The notes under the pieces are model-generated. The model worked only from the letters and a program-made list of their open reading frames with translations, did not search any database and was not told where the DNA came from. Shown here piece by piece: positions 27,096-35,843 of a stretch of DNA of 64,000 nucleotides. Position 1 is the stretch's first letter. Each line of letters opens with the position of its first letter. Location of the stretch: assembly GCA_017416855.1 (NCBI GenBank), contig JAFQAZ010000031.1, forward strand, positions 59,521 to 123,520. The letters are read 5' to 3'. Both the position numbers and the translations under genes were made by a program. This stretch comes from Clostridia bacterium. Lineage in GTDB: Bacteria > Bacillota > Clostridia > UBA1381 > UBA9506.

Positions 27096-27359
27096 ATGAG
27101 ACCCGAAGTTAAACAGGAAATCATCGCTAAGTACAAAATCCACGAGACTGATACAGGTTCTCCTGAGGTGCAGATTGCAATCTTAACCGAACGCATCAAC
27201 CACTTAAATGAGCATCTGAAAGTTTTCAAAAAGGACCATCATTCCAGACGCGGCCTTTTAAAAATGGTTGGTCAGCGCAGAGGTCTTTTGAACTACCTGA
27301 CTAAGGTTGATGTTGAAAGATACCGTGCAATCGTTGAAAAATTAGGCTTAAGAAAATAA
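27096..27359 (+). CDS. rpsO: 30S ribosomal protein S15
   Basis: 87 residues from ATG 27096, behind TTGGAGGT at 27081-27088. A longer in-frame reading from 26943 crosses the promoter and is not real. Hallmarks are [33 protein letters not shown] and [21 protein letters not shown]. Binds 16S rRNA early in 30S assembly. Confidence 0.97.
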   Translation: MRPEVKQEIIAKYKIHETDTGSPEVQIAILTERINHLNEHLKVFKKDHHSRRGLLKMVGQRRGLLNYLTKVDVERYRAIVEKLGLRK

Positions 27360-27368
27360 TGTTTTCAG

Positions 27369-27406
27369 CTTTGCTGCCGGCAAAAATTCTTTTACCGGCA
27401 GCAAAG
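27369..27406 (+). terminator. 12-bp hairpin after rpsO
   Basis: CTTTGCTGCCGG and CCGGCAGCAAAG pair perfectly around a 14-base loop. No T run follows, so it is more likely a 3'-end stabiliser or processing stem than the actual stop signal. Confidence 0.55.
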
Positions 27407-27415
27407 TTCAAAAGG

Positions 27416-27456
27416 TGCCACGTTACTGCCATTGCGCTGACGTGGTATTTTTTTTT
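27416..27456 (+). terminator. Intrinsic terminator after rpsO
   Basis: TGCCACGT (27416-27423) and ACGTGGTA (27440-27447) form a stem followed by nine T. The loop of 16 bases is long. Confidence 0.7.
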
Positions 27457-27475
27457 GCCAAAATGCGATTTTAAC

Positions 27476-27505
27476 TTTACAATTTTGACATGAGTGTGTT
27501 ATAAT
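27476..27505 (+). promoter_or_regulatory. Predicted promoter of the dnaD-dnaC-prs run
   Basis: TTTACA (27476-27481) and TATAAT (27500-27505) with an 18-base spacer, 44 bases before the dnaD start. Confidence 0.6.
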
Positions 27506-27548
27506 ATAAGTGCTAATCTTTTTTAATAAGAAAGTAACGGTGTAAACC

Positions 27549-28541
27549 ATGATTGTAAATGCAAAAAATCCCTGCCCCGAATGCGGCAGTTTCCGGATTC
27601 CGGAGCGGGTAGCTGACTTGCTTGCAAACGGCGAATGTCCCGCAACCTATGTAGCAATATATGTATACACCCTGCGTCAGTACGAGGCCGACAACAAAAA
27701 CATCTCCAATGACCGGATTGCCGAAGCACTAAAGGTCAGCCTTATTGATGTGGTGAATGCCTTTTTATTTTACAGTTCTCAGGGGCTTTTAAAAATTCAT
27801 AATTTCACCAGTGTGGATAATGGAGATTTCGATATTGAATTTTGTTTTGAACCGGAAATTGGTGTTTGTGCACCGCCGTTTCGTCCCAGCTATAAATCTT
27901 CTGAAATCAGCCGTCATTTATCCCAGAATCCACGAATGAGTCAGATGTATAAAATAGTAGGACAGATTTTAGGCAAAACCTTAAGTTCCGCTGACACGGA
28001 ACTGCTCTATTCTTTCCACGATTATTACGGCTTGCCGGTTGAAGTCATTCTCGTTTTAATTGAATATTATGTATCCAAAGATAAACGTTCTATGAAGTTC
28101 ATCGAAAAAGAAGTTGGCAAATGGGCTTCTGCCGGTGTTAACACCATTAAAAAAGCAAAAGCTTATATTGAAAAACGCGAGGCCTTTTTAAGCTACGCCG
28201 GTCAGGTGCGAACCATGCTGGGCATTCAGGAGCGACGTTTATCCACTCGCGAACTTACATACATCAACAACTGGCAGAATCAGTTTTCCATGCCCTTGGA
28301 TATGGTAAAGCTTGCCTTTGAAACCACCGTAAACCAAACCGGGAAACTGTCCTTTGCTTATATGAATAAAATTTTAGAATCCTGGGCGCAGAACAAATTC
28401 CGCAAGACCGAGGATGTGCAAAAGAAAAATCCGTCAACAAAGGATACCCGAACCAGTCGTTATAATTTTGACGATCTGCAACGCCGTACCTTTGAAGCTG
28501 TTAATTCACCCAAAGAGAGGAAGTCTGACAATGGCATATGA
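27549..28541 (+). CDS. DnaD domain protein (helicase-loading factor)
   Basis: 330 residues. A winged-helix-like N-terminal part (about 20-85, FLFYSSQGLLKI) is followed by two DnaD-type helical blocks. The first is near 125-195, with LSSADTELLYSFHDYYGLPVE. The second is near 205-285, with LSTRELTYINNWQNQFSMPL. The tail is basic. DnaD/DnaB proteins of Firmicutes remodel the origin and help load the replicative helicase. The adjoining dnaC gene overlaps by 11 bases, supporting that role. The N-terminus carries a CPECG motif and a further cysteine at about 30, a possible small metal site that I do not associate with DnaD proteins. Confidence 0.88.
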   Translation: MIVNAKNPCPECGSFRIPERVADLLANGECPATYVAIYVYTLRQYEADNKNISNDRIAEALKVSLIDVVNAFLFYSSQGLLKIHNFTSVDNGDFDIEFCFEPEIGVCAPPFRPSYKSSEISRHLSQNPRMSQMYKIVGQILGKTLSSADTELLYSFHDYYGLPVEVILVLIEYYVSKDKRSMKFIEKEVGKWASAGVNTIKKAKAYIEKREAFLSYAGQVRTMLGIQERRLSTRELTYINNWQNQFSMPLDMVKLAFETTVNQTGKLSFAYMNKILESWAQNKFRKTEDVQKKNPSTKDTRTSRYNFDDLQRRTFEAVNSPKERKSDNGI

Positions 28542-29544
28542 ACGTGCCCTCTATTTTGCAGTTGAAAACGAATATGAGGAAATCCGCCGTCATAACGAAG
28601 CGGATTTAGAAGCACGCCGTTCTGCCGTTTATGAAGCGGTTCCTGAAATCCGCGAAATTGATGATGAAATTCATTCTGCCGGTCTTTCCATTGTGAATCT
28701 GGCCGTGCAGTCTCCCAAAGATATGAACCAAAGACTGGCCGCTCTGCGTGACCATCAGAAGTCTTTGCAAATCCGTCGGAAAACTCTGCTGTTAGAAAAC
28801 GGCTTTGATGCCGATGAGCTTTCTATGCGGTATATGTGTGAGCGTTGCAAGGATACTGGTGTATCTGATCATAAGCCTTGTGAATGTTATCGTCGTCGTT
28901 TGATTATGAAAGCCTTTGAAAAATCCAATTTATCGCAGCAGCTTCGCAATCAAAGCTTTAAAACCTTTGATTATTCCTTATATTCACAGGAGATTGACCC
29001 CCAATTCGGTGTTTCTCCTTATAATGCCATTCATAACATTGTGACTGTTTGCAAACAGTTCGTTGCGGATTTTGACCGCACTGATAAAAACCTTTTGTTC
29101 TGGGGTGAATCGGGGTTGGGTAAAACCTTTTTATCCACCTGCATTGCCAAGGAACTGATTAAGGAAGGCTATTCCGTTATTTACGAAACCACCTATCAGA
29201 TTGTTTCCCGCTTAGAAGATTATAAATTCAAACGGGGCGACGATATGGAATCATTGAAAACACAGGCTCAGCGTTTATACGAAAGCGATCTGCTGATTCT
29301 GGATGATTTAGGCGCTGAGTTTTCCACAGCCTACACCAACGCTGCTTTGTTTGACATTTTAAACTCACGTTTAATTGCCAACAAAAAAACAATTATCAAT
29401 ACCAACTTAAGTATGAAGGAACTGGCTGACCGCTATTCTGAGCGTGTGATCAGTCGCATTATGGGTAGCTATCAGATTCTGCAGTTTATCGGCGAAGACC
29501 TCAGGCTGAAGACTTCTGTTAATGCCTTTGGCGAAAATAAATAA
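28531..29544 (+). CDS. DnaC/DnaI-type helicase loader ATPase
   Basis: 337 residues from ATG 28531, with AGAGAGGAAG just upstream; an in-frame reading from 28414 lies inside dnaD in another frame and is rejected. A long helical N-terminal part (1-95) is followed by four clustered cysteines, C103, C106, C117 and C119, likely a zinc site as in DnaI. The AAA+ core has Walker A GESGLGKT (192-199), Walker B LLILDD (about 255-260), and a sensor/arginine-finger run SERVISRIMGSYQ. It loads the replicative helicase onto origin DNA. Confidence 0.92.
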   Translation: MAYERALYFAVENEYEEIRRHNEADLEARRSAVYEAVPEIREIDDEIHSAGLSIVNLAVQSPKDMNQRLAALRDHQKSLQIRRKTLLLENGFDADELSMRYMCERCKDTGVSDHKPCECYRRRLIMKAFEKSNLSQQLRNQSFKTFDYSLYSQEIDPQFGVSPYNAIHNIVTVCKQFVADFDRTDKNLLFWGESGLGKTFLSTCIAKELIKEGYSVIYETTYQIVSRLEDYKFKRGDDMESLKTQAQRLYESDLLILDDLGAEFSTAYTNAALFDILNSRLIANKKTIINTNLSMKELADRYSERVISRIMGSYQILQFIGEDLRLKTSVNAFGENK

Positions 29545-29607
29545 CGAAAGTTAGCGGCTTGCCGCTTTCTATAAAATTATGTGATAAGGGAAGGGGAATA
29601 TAAACAC

Positions 29608-30564
29608 ATGATAACCCACGGCAAAGATGTAAAAATTTTCACTTGTAATGCCAATCCTGATTTGGCGCAAAAAATTGCACAGTGCTTAGGTCTGGGCGTT
29701 TGCGACTCTGAAGTCACTATGTTCAGCGACGGCGAAATCGGTGTAAACATTTATGAAACTGTCAGAGGTTCCGATGTTTTCATCATTCAGTCTACCTGCA
29801 ACCCTGTGAACGATTATTTAATGGAATTATTAATTATGGTAGACGCATTAAAGCGTGCTTCTGCCGGTCGTATTACCGCTGTTATGCCCTACTTTGGATA
29901 TGCTCGTCAGGACCGTAAGGCAAAAGCACGTGATCCAATTTCAGCAAAACTGGTAGCCGACCTGATTACCGCTGCCGGCGCTGACCGTGTACTGACAATG
30001 GACTTACATGCGGCACAGATTCAGGGCTTTTTCAACATCCCTGTTGATCATCTGTTAGGTGGTCCTCTCCTGGCTTCTTACTACTTAAACAAATTCAGAG
30101 ATGAACTGGACAACTTTGTTGTTGTTTCTCCTGACTTGGGTAGTGTAACCCGTGCCAGAACCTTTGCATCCCGCTTGAACGTGCCCATTGCCATCATCGA
30201 CAAGCGCCGTCCCAAGCCCAATGTTGCTGAGGTTATGAACATCATTGGCGACATTAAAGATAAGAATGTTATTTTAATTGACGATATGATTGACACCGCA
30301 GGTACCATCACCAACGGTGCTACTGCTTTAAAAGAGCGCGGTGCCAAAGAAGTATATGCCTGCTGTACACACGCTGTTCTCTCCGGTCCGGCTATTGAAC
30401 GCATTAACAGCTGCCCCATTTCAGAACTGTTAGTGCTGGATACTATTCCGCTGACTCCGGATAAAGCCATCGACAAAATCAAGGTTCTTTCCGTAGCACC
30501 TGTTTTTGCTGAAGCTATCAAGAGAATTTACGGCGACATTTCTATGAGTGAACTGTTCCGTTAA
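29608..30564 (+). CDS. prs: Ribose-phosphate pyrophosphokinase
   Basis: 318 residues from ATG 29608, with AAGGGAAGGGG upstream; a GTG at 29581 in the same frame would lie before that site. Makes PRPP from ribose-5-phosphate and ATP for nucleotide, NAD, histidine and tryptophan synthesis. Motifs are [13 protein letters not shown] [10 protein letters not shown] (95-104), [19 protein letters not shown] with H134, and the PRPP loop DDMIDTAGT (225-233). pncB, which also uses PRPP, is elsewhere in the window. Confidence 0.97.
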   Translation: MITHGKDVKIFTCNANPDLAQKIAQCLGLGVCDSEVTMFSDGEIGVNIYETVRGSDVFIIQSTCNPVNDYLMELLIMVDALKRASAGRITAVMPYFGYARQDRKAKARDPISAKLVADLITAAGADRVLTMDLHAAQIQGFFNIPVDHLLGGPLLASYYLNKFRDELDNFVVVSPDLGSVTRARTFASRLNVPIAIIDKRRPKPNVAEVMNIIGDIKDKNVILIDDMIDTAGTITNGATALKERGAKEVYACCTHAVLSGPAIERINSCPISELLVLDTIPLTPDKAIDKIKVLSVAPVFAEAIKRIYGDISMSELFR

Positions 30565-30575
30565 AAAGGTGCATT

Positions 30576-31478
30576 ATGAACCAGAATATCATCAGTGTTA
30601 TAACAGAACGTTTTGATACTCTGAGCAAAGGCCACAAAGCTATTGCCCGCTTTGTGCTTGAGCATTTTGATAAAGCAGCATATATGAATGTGGAGCAGCT
30701 CAGCCATGTAACCGGTGTTAGTGAAGCTACTGTTGTTCGCTTCTCTGCTGAAATGGGTTACAAAAAATATCAAAACTTTCAACATGCTGTTTGGGAATAT
30801 GCCAAATCCAAACTGACAAGCACGCAACGCATGGAACTTACCTACGGCCGTTTAAATGCAGAAAATATTTTGTCTGGGGTTTTAAATTCAGACATTGATA
30901 AAATCCGTACCACCTTGTCTGCTTTAGACCAAGAGGAATTTAAAAAAATTGTGGATGTAATTGACCGTGCTAAACGAATCTATATCATTGGCTTGCGTTC
31001 CGCATCCTACTTGGCCGGCCTGTTGGGCCATTATCTGAATTTGATTTTTAATAATGTGACCGTTATAAACAGCGTGAGTGCCAGCGAGGTTTTTGAGCAG
31101 CTGTACCGCATCAACGAAGATGTTGTTGTTATTGGCATCAGCTTTCCCCGCTATTCCAAACGTACCATCAACGCTCTGCGTTATGCCAAATCCAAAGGTA
31201 TCACCGTTATCGGCATTACGGATGGGGCTCTTTCTCCCATTAAAGCTAATGCTGATTACTCCTTGCTGGCTCGGAGTGATATGGAATCCTTTGTGGATTC
31301 CTTAGTCGCTCCCCTCTCAGTCATCAACGCTCTGATTGTGGCATTAGCCGCCAGAAACTATGATGAATTGCGCCAGAATTTTGAAACTTTAGAACGAATA
31401 TGGCACGATTACGATGTGTACGATAATGTTGATGAAGATGATGACATCAACAAACAGCACACTAAGATAGAAGAGTGA
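30576..31478 (+). CDS. RpiR/MurR-family transcriptional regulator
   Basis: 300 residues. An N-terminal helix-turn-helix (about 1-77) contains GHKAIARFVLEH and TGVSEATVVRFSAEMGYK. A SIS sugar-phosphate-binding domain follows (about 120-250) with YIIGLRSASYLAGLLGHYL and GISFPRYSKRTI. The C-terminus is acidic (NVDEDDDINKQ). RpiR proteins usually sense a phosphosugar and control sugar catabolic genes, but no such gene is adjacent. It sits between prs and queA with gaps of 11 and 6 bases, so its targets are unknown. Confidence 0.9.
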   Translation: MNQNIISVITERFDTLSKGHKAIARFVLEHFDKAAYMNVEQLSHVTGVSEATVVRFSAEMGYKKYQNFQHAVWEYAKSKLTSTQRMELTYGRLNAENILSGVLNSDIDKIRTTLSALDQEEFKKIVDVIDRAKRIYIIGLRSASYLAGLLGHYLNLIFNNVTVINSVSASEVFEQLYRINEDVVVIGISFPRYSKRTINALRYAKSKGITVIGITDGALSPIKANADYSLLARSDMESFVDSLVAPLSVINALIVALAARNYDELRQNFETLERIWHDYDVYDNVDEDDDINKQHTKIEE

Positions 31479-31484
31479 TAAACA

Positions 31485-32510
31485 ATGAACATTAATGATT
31501 TTGATTACCATTTACCCGAAGAGCTGATTGCTCAAACTCCCCTTACTGAGCGTACAGCTTCAAGGCTTTTGGTTGTAGACAAAAATGCCGGTGCTTTAGA
31601 GCATCGGCATTTTAGTGATATTTCAAACTATATCAAACCAGGTGATTGCTTAGTTTTAAACAACACCCGTGTAATCCCTGCCCGTTTATTGGGGCATAGG
31701 GAAACCTCCGGCGGTGCCGCTGAACTTTTGCTGTTGCGCCAGATGGAAGATGATGTTCGGGAAACTCTGGTCCGCCCCGGCAAGAAATGCCGATTAGGTG
31801 ACCGCATCGTGTTCGGCGACGGACAACTGGTTGCCGAAATCATTAAGGTAAAGGACGACGGAAACCGTTTGGTCAAATTCCACTACGAAGGCATTTTTAA
31901 CGAGATTTTACTGTCGTTAGGCGAAATGCCTCTGCCGCCTTATATCAAGGAAAAACTGCAGGATCCAGAGCGGTATCAGACCGTATATTCCAAAGTGGAA
32001 GGCTCTGCTGCTGCACCAACAGCCGGCCTGCACTTTACAAAGGAGCTTTTGGCATCTCTACAGGAAAAGGGCGTAAACATTGCTTATGTCACCCTTCACG
32101 TTGGTCTGGGCACCTTCCGCCCCGTGAAGGCTGAAACTATTGAAGAACACACCATGCATTCTGAGGTTTACCATGTAGACGAAGAAACTGCCGCTTTAAT
32201 TAACAACACCAAGAAAAACGGTGGCCGGATCATCTGTGTGGGCACCACAGCTACCCGCGTGGTGGAAACCCTGTCTGATGATGAGGGTATCATGCATGCA
32301 GGTACCGGTGAAACCAGTATTTTCATTTATCCCGGCTACAAATTCAAGCAGACTGATGTACTGATTACTAATTTCCATCTCCCAAAATCTACACTTGTGA
32401 TGCTAGTCAGCGCTTTAGCCGGTCGTGAGTTGATTTTAAAGGCCTATGAAGAGGCTGTTCAAAAAGAATATCGTTTTTTCAGCTTTGGCGATGCGATGAT
32501 TATTTTGTGA
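31485..32510 (+). CDS. queA: S-adenosylmethionine:tRNA ribosyltransferase-isomerase
   Basis: 341 residues. Moves the ribose of SAM to 7-aminomethyl-7-deazaguanine in tRNA to give epoxyqueuosine. Hallmarks are [47 protein letters not shown] and [17 protein letters not shown]. No preQ1 riboswitch-like leader or tgt gene is next to it. It ends the run that begins at dnaD. Confidence 0.96.
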   Translation: MNINDFDYHLPEELIAQTPLTERTASRLLVVDKNAGALEHRHFSDISNYIKPGDCLVLNNTRVIPARLLGHRETSGGAAELLLLRQMEDDVRETLVRPGKKCRLGDRIVFGDGQLVAEIIKVKDDGNRLVKFHYEGIFNEILLSLGEMPLPPYIKEKLQDPERYQTVYSKVEGSAAAPTAGLHFTKELLASLQEKGVNIAYVTLHVGLGTFRPVKAETIEEHTMHSEVYHVDEETAALINNTKKNGGRIICVGTTATRVVETLSDDEGIMHAGTGETSIFIYPGYKFKQTDVLITNFHLPKSTLVMLVSALAGRELILKAYEEAVQKEYRFFSFGDAMIIL

Positions 32511-32555
32511 CATATTCTTGCGCTTAAATTTTTATACCAGATTGTAAAAAAGACC

Positions 32556-32584
32556 TTGACAAATGGTTAAATTCTTGGTATACT
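32556..32584 (+). promoter_or_regulatory. Predicted promoter of the two tRNA-Ser genes
   Basis: TTGACA (32556-32561), a 17-base spacer and TATACT (32579-32584), 20 bases before the first tRNA. Confidence 0.8.
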
Positions 32585-32603
32585 ATATAAGTCGCAAGGA
32601 ATT

Positions 32604-32690
32604 GGAGAGGTGTCCGAGCGGTTTAAGGAGCTGGTCTTGAAAACCAGTGATGCGAGAGCACCGTGAGTTCGAATCTCACCCTCTCCGCCA
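32604..32690 (+). tRNA. tRNA-Ser (anticodon TGA)
   Basis: Acceptor GGAGAGG pairs with CCTCTCC, and the end GCCA is encoded. The anticodon loop CTGGT-CTTGAAA-ACCAG carries TGA. A long variable arm (ATGCGAGAGCACC region) and the T-loop GTTCGAATC fit a class II serine tRNA. Confidence 0.95.
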
Positions 32691-32726
32691 TTTTCAATAA
32701 CAACTTAATATAAGTTTTATAAATTC

Positions 32727-32818
32727 GGAGAAGTACTCAAGTTGGCCGAAGAGGCGCCCCTGCTAAGGGTGTAGGTCGGGAAACCGGCGCGAGAGTTCAA
32801 ATCTCTCCTTCTCCGCCA
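32727..32818 (+). tRNA. tRNA-Ser (anticodon GCT)
   Basis: Acceptor GGAGAAG pairs with CTTCTCC, with encoded CCA. The anticodon loop CTGCTAA between CGCCC and GGGTG carries GCT. A long variable arm (TAGGTCGGGAAACCGGC) and the T-loop GTTCAAATC confirm a class II tRNA. It lies 36 bases after the first tRNA-Ser and shares its promoter and terminator. Confidence 0.95.
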
Positions 32819-32820
32819 CA

Positions 32821-32855
32821 AAAAAAATCAACCGGAAAACCGGTTGATTTTTTTT
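32821..32855. terminator. Intrinsic terminator after the tRNA-Ser pair
   Basis: AAAAAAATCAACCGG pairs with CCGGTTGATTTTTTT around loop AAAA. The A/T runs on both sides let it also end the minus-strand gene at 32857. Confidence 0.9.
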
Positions 32856-32856
32856 G

Positions 32857-33183
32857 TTAACTAATTTGAACGCCGTTGGAAAGAAACACAATTCTCAACT
32901 GCTCTTTTACTTCCTGAGAAACCGAAGGACATTCTTTTATGATATCATAGCCTTGTGCCTGCCTCATCATATCACTTGCATGCTGAGATCTGAAATACAA
33001 GTTAAAAAGCAGGGCAAAAATGTTATGCACTTTTTTAAATGCTTCTATATAATAAAGTACGCTTTGGTCGTTGGGGTTTGCAATCATTGCACCATATAAT
33101 TGCTTTTCCTTATACTTATTGTTAATTGTCGAGAATATAACATAAAAAGCAAAAACGAACCAGGCCCACACTAAAAGTTTCAT
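32857..33183 (-). CDS. Small single-span membrane protein of unknown function
   Basis: 108 residues from ATG 33183, which has AAAGAAGG 7 bases upstream; the in-frame ATG at 33213 has none. One hydrophobic N-terminal helix (MKLLVWAWFVFAFYVIFS, 1-18) is followed by a polar region of about 90 residues with charged helices. I do not recognise the family. It has no same-strand neighbour, lying between two tRNA units. It may be anchored with the C-terminal part in the cytoplasm. Confidence 0.65.
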   Translation of the reverse strand: MKLLVWAWFVFAFYVIFSTINNKYKEKQLYGAMIANPNDQSVLYYIEAFKKVHNIFALLFNLYFRSQHASDMMRQAQGYDIIKECPSVSQEVKEQLRIVFLSNGVQIS

Positions 33184-33368
33184 TATAAAACCTTCTTTCT
33201 TTTCATAACGCAAATTAAAGAATCAACTATCCGTTTGTGTGTTTAATTATATCATTGTATTCTCTGATTGTCAATGTGCTACCTTATTACGGTTTGAACA
33301 CTTGATTTATCACCGAAAATATGATAAAATAGCATATTAAGTACTACAAAATAAGGAACGTGTTTAAG

Positions 33369-34307
33369 ATGCAAAGTTTACAACTCTCTTTTAACGCTGT
33401 GGCCCCGATTTTCATTCTGCTGGCATTGGGCTATATCGTTAAAAACTTGAAAATGGCCGACAAAAAAACCTTTGACAGTATGAACAAATTGGTGTTCACT
33501 ATCTTTTTGCCGGTTCTTCTGTTTTACAACATTTACAAAACAGAAAATCTGTCGGTTTTCGATACAAAGATAATAGGCTTTATTCTGATTGCTGTTCTCT
33601 GCATTTATGCTTTGGCTTATCCGGTTATTTTGCTATTTTCAAAAGATGACCGCAAACGCGGTGTACTGTTACAAGCTGTCTTTCGGTCTAATTACGCCAT
33701 TTTAGGCGTTCCGCTGGTTAGCTATATCTGTCAGGGAACCGAAACCGGTTTATCCTCATTAATGGTGGCAATCGTTGTACCTGTATTTAATGTTCTGGCC
33801 GTTATCACCTTGGAAAAATTTCGTGGCGGTCGGGCAAATATTGGGAAAATGCTCCTGGGGATTATTAAAAACCCCCTTATCATCGGTTGCGCATTTGGTA
33901 TGTTCTTTTTATTAACTGGCATTAAATTGCCCGCTGTGATTGAGAAATCCGTTAAGGATATCAGTGGTGTTGCCAGCCCCTTGTCCATCTTTGTTTTAGG
34001 TGCCAGCTTCACCTTTTCCAGTATGAAGGGATATGTTCGTGAAATAGTTTTTTCTGTGAGCCTTCGTTTGGTTATTGTGCCGTTATTAGCCGTAACTGCC
34101 GCTATTTTCTTAGGCTTCAGAGGGGAAAGCCTGGCTTGTCTTTTAATTGTCTTCGGCACACCAGTTGCCATTTCTTCCTTTGCGATGACGCAGCAGATGG
34201 GAGGAGACGATACTTTGGCTGGGCATTTAGTGGTTATGACTTCTGCACTTTGCCTTTTCACTCTGTTTATCTGGATTTTCGCTTTGAGCCATTTGGGTTT
34301 TTTCTAA
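33369..34307 (+). CDS. AEC-family (auxin efflux carrier-type) transporter
   Basis: 312 residues from ATG 33369, with AAGGAACG 10 bases upstream; GTG 33360 is the alternative. There are about ten membrane helices in two five-helix halves. Typical runs are NAVAPIFILLALGYIVKN, VFTIFLPVLLFYNIYKT, IIKNPLIIGCAFGM and SPLSIFVLGASFTFS. The family includes MleP/MdcF-type malate and malonate carriers as well as uncharacterised exporters. No metabolic gene adjoins it, so the substrate is open. Confidence 0.88.
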   Translation: MQSLQLSFNAVAPIFILLALGYIVKNLKMADKKTFDSMNKLVFTIFLPVLLFYNIYKTENLSVFDTKIIGFILIAVLCIYALAYPVILLFSKDDRKRGVLLQAVFRSNYAILGVPLVSYICQGTETGLSSLMVAIVVPVFNVLAVITLEKFRGGRANIGKMLLGIIKNPLIIGCAFGMFFLLTGIKLPAVIEKSVKDISGVASPLSIFVLGASFTFSSMKGYVREIVFSVSLRLVIVPLLAVTAAIFLGFRGESLACLLIVFGTPVAISSFAMTQQMGGDDTLAGHLVVMTSALCLFTLFIWIFALSHLGFF

Positions 34308-34316
34308 GGCCTTTAG

Positions 34317-34345
34317 TTGACAAAAAAGAGCAGCTATGATACAAT
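34317..34345 (+). promoter_or_regulatory. Predicted promoter of tRNA-Gly
   Basis: TTGACA (34317-34322), a 17-base spacer, TACAAT (34340-34345), 13 bases before the tRNA. Confidence 0.85.
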
Positions 34346-34357
34346 ATCCTTATTCAG

Positions 34358-34432
34358 GCGGGAATGGCTCAACGGTAGAGCGTCACCTTCCCAAGGTGAA
34401 CGTTGCGAGTTCGAATCTCGTTTCCCGCTCCA
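34358..34432 (+). tRNA. tRNA-Gly (anticodon CCC)
   Basis: GCGGGAA pairs with TTCCCGC, and TCCA is encoded. The anticodon stem TCACC/GGTGA closes loop TTCCCAA, giving CCC. The T-loop is GTTCGAATC. Confidence 0.94.
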
Positions 34433-34463
34433 AAAAACCGTACACTTTCGTGTACGGTTTTTT
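34432..34463 (+). terminator. Intrinsic terminator after tRNA-Gly
   Basis: AACCGTACAC pairs with GTGTACGGTT around TTTC and runs into six T. It begins directly at the tRNA CCA. Confidence 0.9.
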
Positions 34464-34480
34464 CTTTTTCTCGAAGATTT

Positions 34481-35062
34481 TTATTCTTTTTCTAAAAAAT
34501 AAGTAGCTTCCATATCGGCCATATGTAAAGCAAATCCTAAGGGATACAGTTCAAAGCTCTTGCCCACATTCCGCTTGTTTTCATCCTCGGCAAAACCCAT
34601 ATGATAGCGGATGGCAAAGGCTTCCTCTCTCGTCAGACGCATAAAACCGGTGATGATATACACTGATTTTTCACCATGACCGTAAGGCAGGTTATCTTCA
34701 AATTCATAATAGGGCACCTGAATCCAGCGACCATCCTTATCCTTCACATTTCTGGTACTTTCGTGATAGCAGTTTATCTTGCAAACGTCGTGGAGCAAGG
34801 ACACGATGGCAACAGTTTCTTCGTCCGCCGCAAGACCATATAAATCCTGCACTCTCTCGCGCTCTAAATAGGCCTTTAAACATTCATACACATTCAAGCT
34901 GTGCTCCACTAACCCACCGGCATAAGAACCGTGAAAACGAGTGCTGGCCGGTGCCGTGAAAAAGTCGCTCCCGGCAGAGCAAAGATAATCCAGTAGCTTA
35001 TCGGCTCCCTCACGGTGAATCTTTTGTTTATAAATCTCAATAAATTCTTCTTTAGCGTTCAT
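34481..35062 (-). CDS. HD-domain phosphohydrolase
   Basis: 193 residues. The metal-binding set is visible: H54 in LVEHSLNVYE, H91-D92 in LLHDVCKINCYHEST, and a later histidine in AIRYHMG. In the middle GYGHGEKS-like PYGHGEKSVYIITGF and RWIQVPYYEFEDNLP resemble the HD hydrolases often found in phage and Firmicutes genomes near nucleotide metabolism. Its substrate is unknown. It overlaps the SDR gene by 11 bases and is last in the nrdD-nrdG-SDR-HD run. Confidence 0.85.
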   Translation of the reverse strand: MNAKEEFIEIYKQKIHREGADKLLDYLCSAGSDFFTAPASTRFHGSYAGGLVEHSLNVYECLKAYLERERVQDLYGLAADEETVAIVSLLHDVCKINCYHESTRNVKDKDGRWIQVPYYEFEDNLPYGHGEKSVYIITGFMRLTREEAFAIRYHMGFAEDENKRNVGKSFELYPLGFALHMADMEATYFLEKE

Positions 35063-35831
35063 TGTCGCGTCCCCTTTCCTGTGCTCGTTTACGCGGTGCC
35101 TGAATCACATAAGCCGCCGACAGCAGCCAGTTGTCTGGCAAAAATTTCGCCAAAACCCGGCCGATTTTAAAAATCACTCCGGGCACAATGACTCTTTGAC
35201 CACAAAACAGTTTTTTTAAAGCATACCGGGCAACGGTTTCACTTTTTAAACCAACAGATGCAAAATCCACACCGGCCACCGCTTCAAACTCCGTTTGTAC
35301 CGGACCGGGGCACAGAGCTGAAACTACGACCTTACTTTTTCTTTTTTTCAGCCCCTTCGCCACAGAACGGCTCAGATTTAAAATGTATGCCTTTGTGGCA
35401 TAATAGCCGTCCAGCAGAGGTCCGCCGGGCATAAATCCGGCGGCGGAGGCAACATTTAAAATATAGCCTGAATCACGCTCCACAAAATCCTTAAGGTACA
35501 GCTTCATCAGAATGTGCATAGCACGTGCATTCACATGAAGCATATTGATTTCCTGCTGTAAATCCGTCTCTAAAAAATCACCAAACACACCAAAACCGGC
35601 ATTATTAATCAGTACATCAATATTCTTTGCCTGCTCATAAAGGGCATAGCAGGAGGCTTCATCGCACAAATCAAAAGGCAGAATCTCTACGTCTCCGGAG
35701 AGCTCGTTTTTCAGTTCTTCCAACCGTTCTTTCCGCCGGGCCACCAACACAAGATCATAGCCCTTTTCCGATAAAATCCGTGCCATATCCCGACCGATGC
35801 CGGAACTGGCACCCGTGATTAACGCTCGCAT
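35052..35831 (-). CDS. Short-chain dehydrogenase/reductase (SDR)
   Basis: 259 residues. The Rossmann motif TGASSGIGRD is at 6-15, NNAG at 76-79, and the catalytic set is S129 with Y143-X3-K147 (YYATK). A basic pair after the first strand (ARRKERLEEL) suggests NADP(H). It resembles DltE/YqjQ-type classical SDRs of unknown substrate. It lies 12 bases after nrdG. Confidence 0.9.
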   Translation of the reverse strand: MRALITGASSGIGRDMARILSEKGYDLVLVARRKERLEELKNELSGDVEILPFDLCDEASCYALYEQAKNIDVLINNAGFGVFGDFLETDLQQEINMLHVNARAMHILMKLYLKDFVERDSGYILNVASAAGFMPGGPLLDGYYATKAYILNLSRSVAKGLKKRKSKVVVSALCPGPVQTEFEAVAGVDFASVGLKSETVARYALKKLFCGQRVIVPGVIFKIGRVLAKFLPDNWLLSAAYVIQAPRKRAQERGRDNER

Positions 35832-35843
35832 CTGTTTACCTCC

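Noticed and set aside
28414..28530. N-terminal extension of the DnaC-type loader
   Set aside because: The extra 39 codons overlap the dnaD coding region out of frame and lack a ribosome binding site; ATG 28531 has one.
34358..34480. Integration site at tRNA-Gly
   Set aside because: No repeated tRNA 3' end, integrase or foreign-looking block follows; a terminator and an ordinary operon do.
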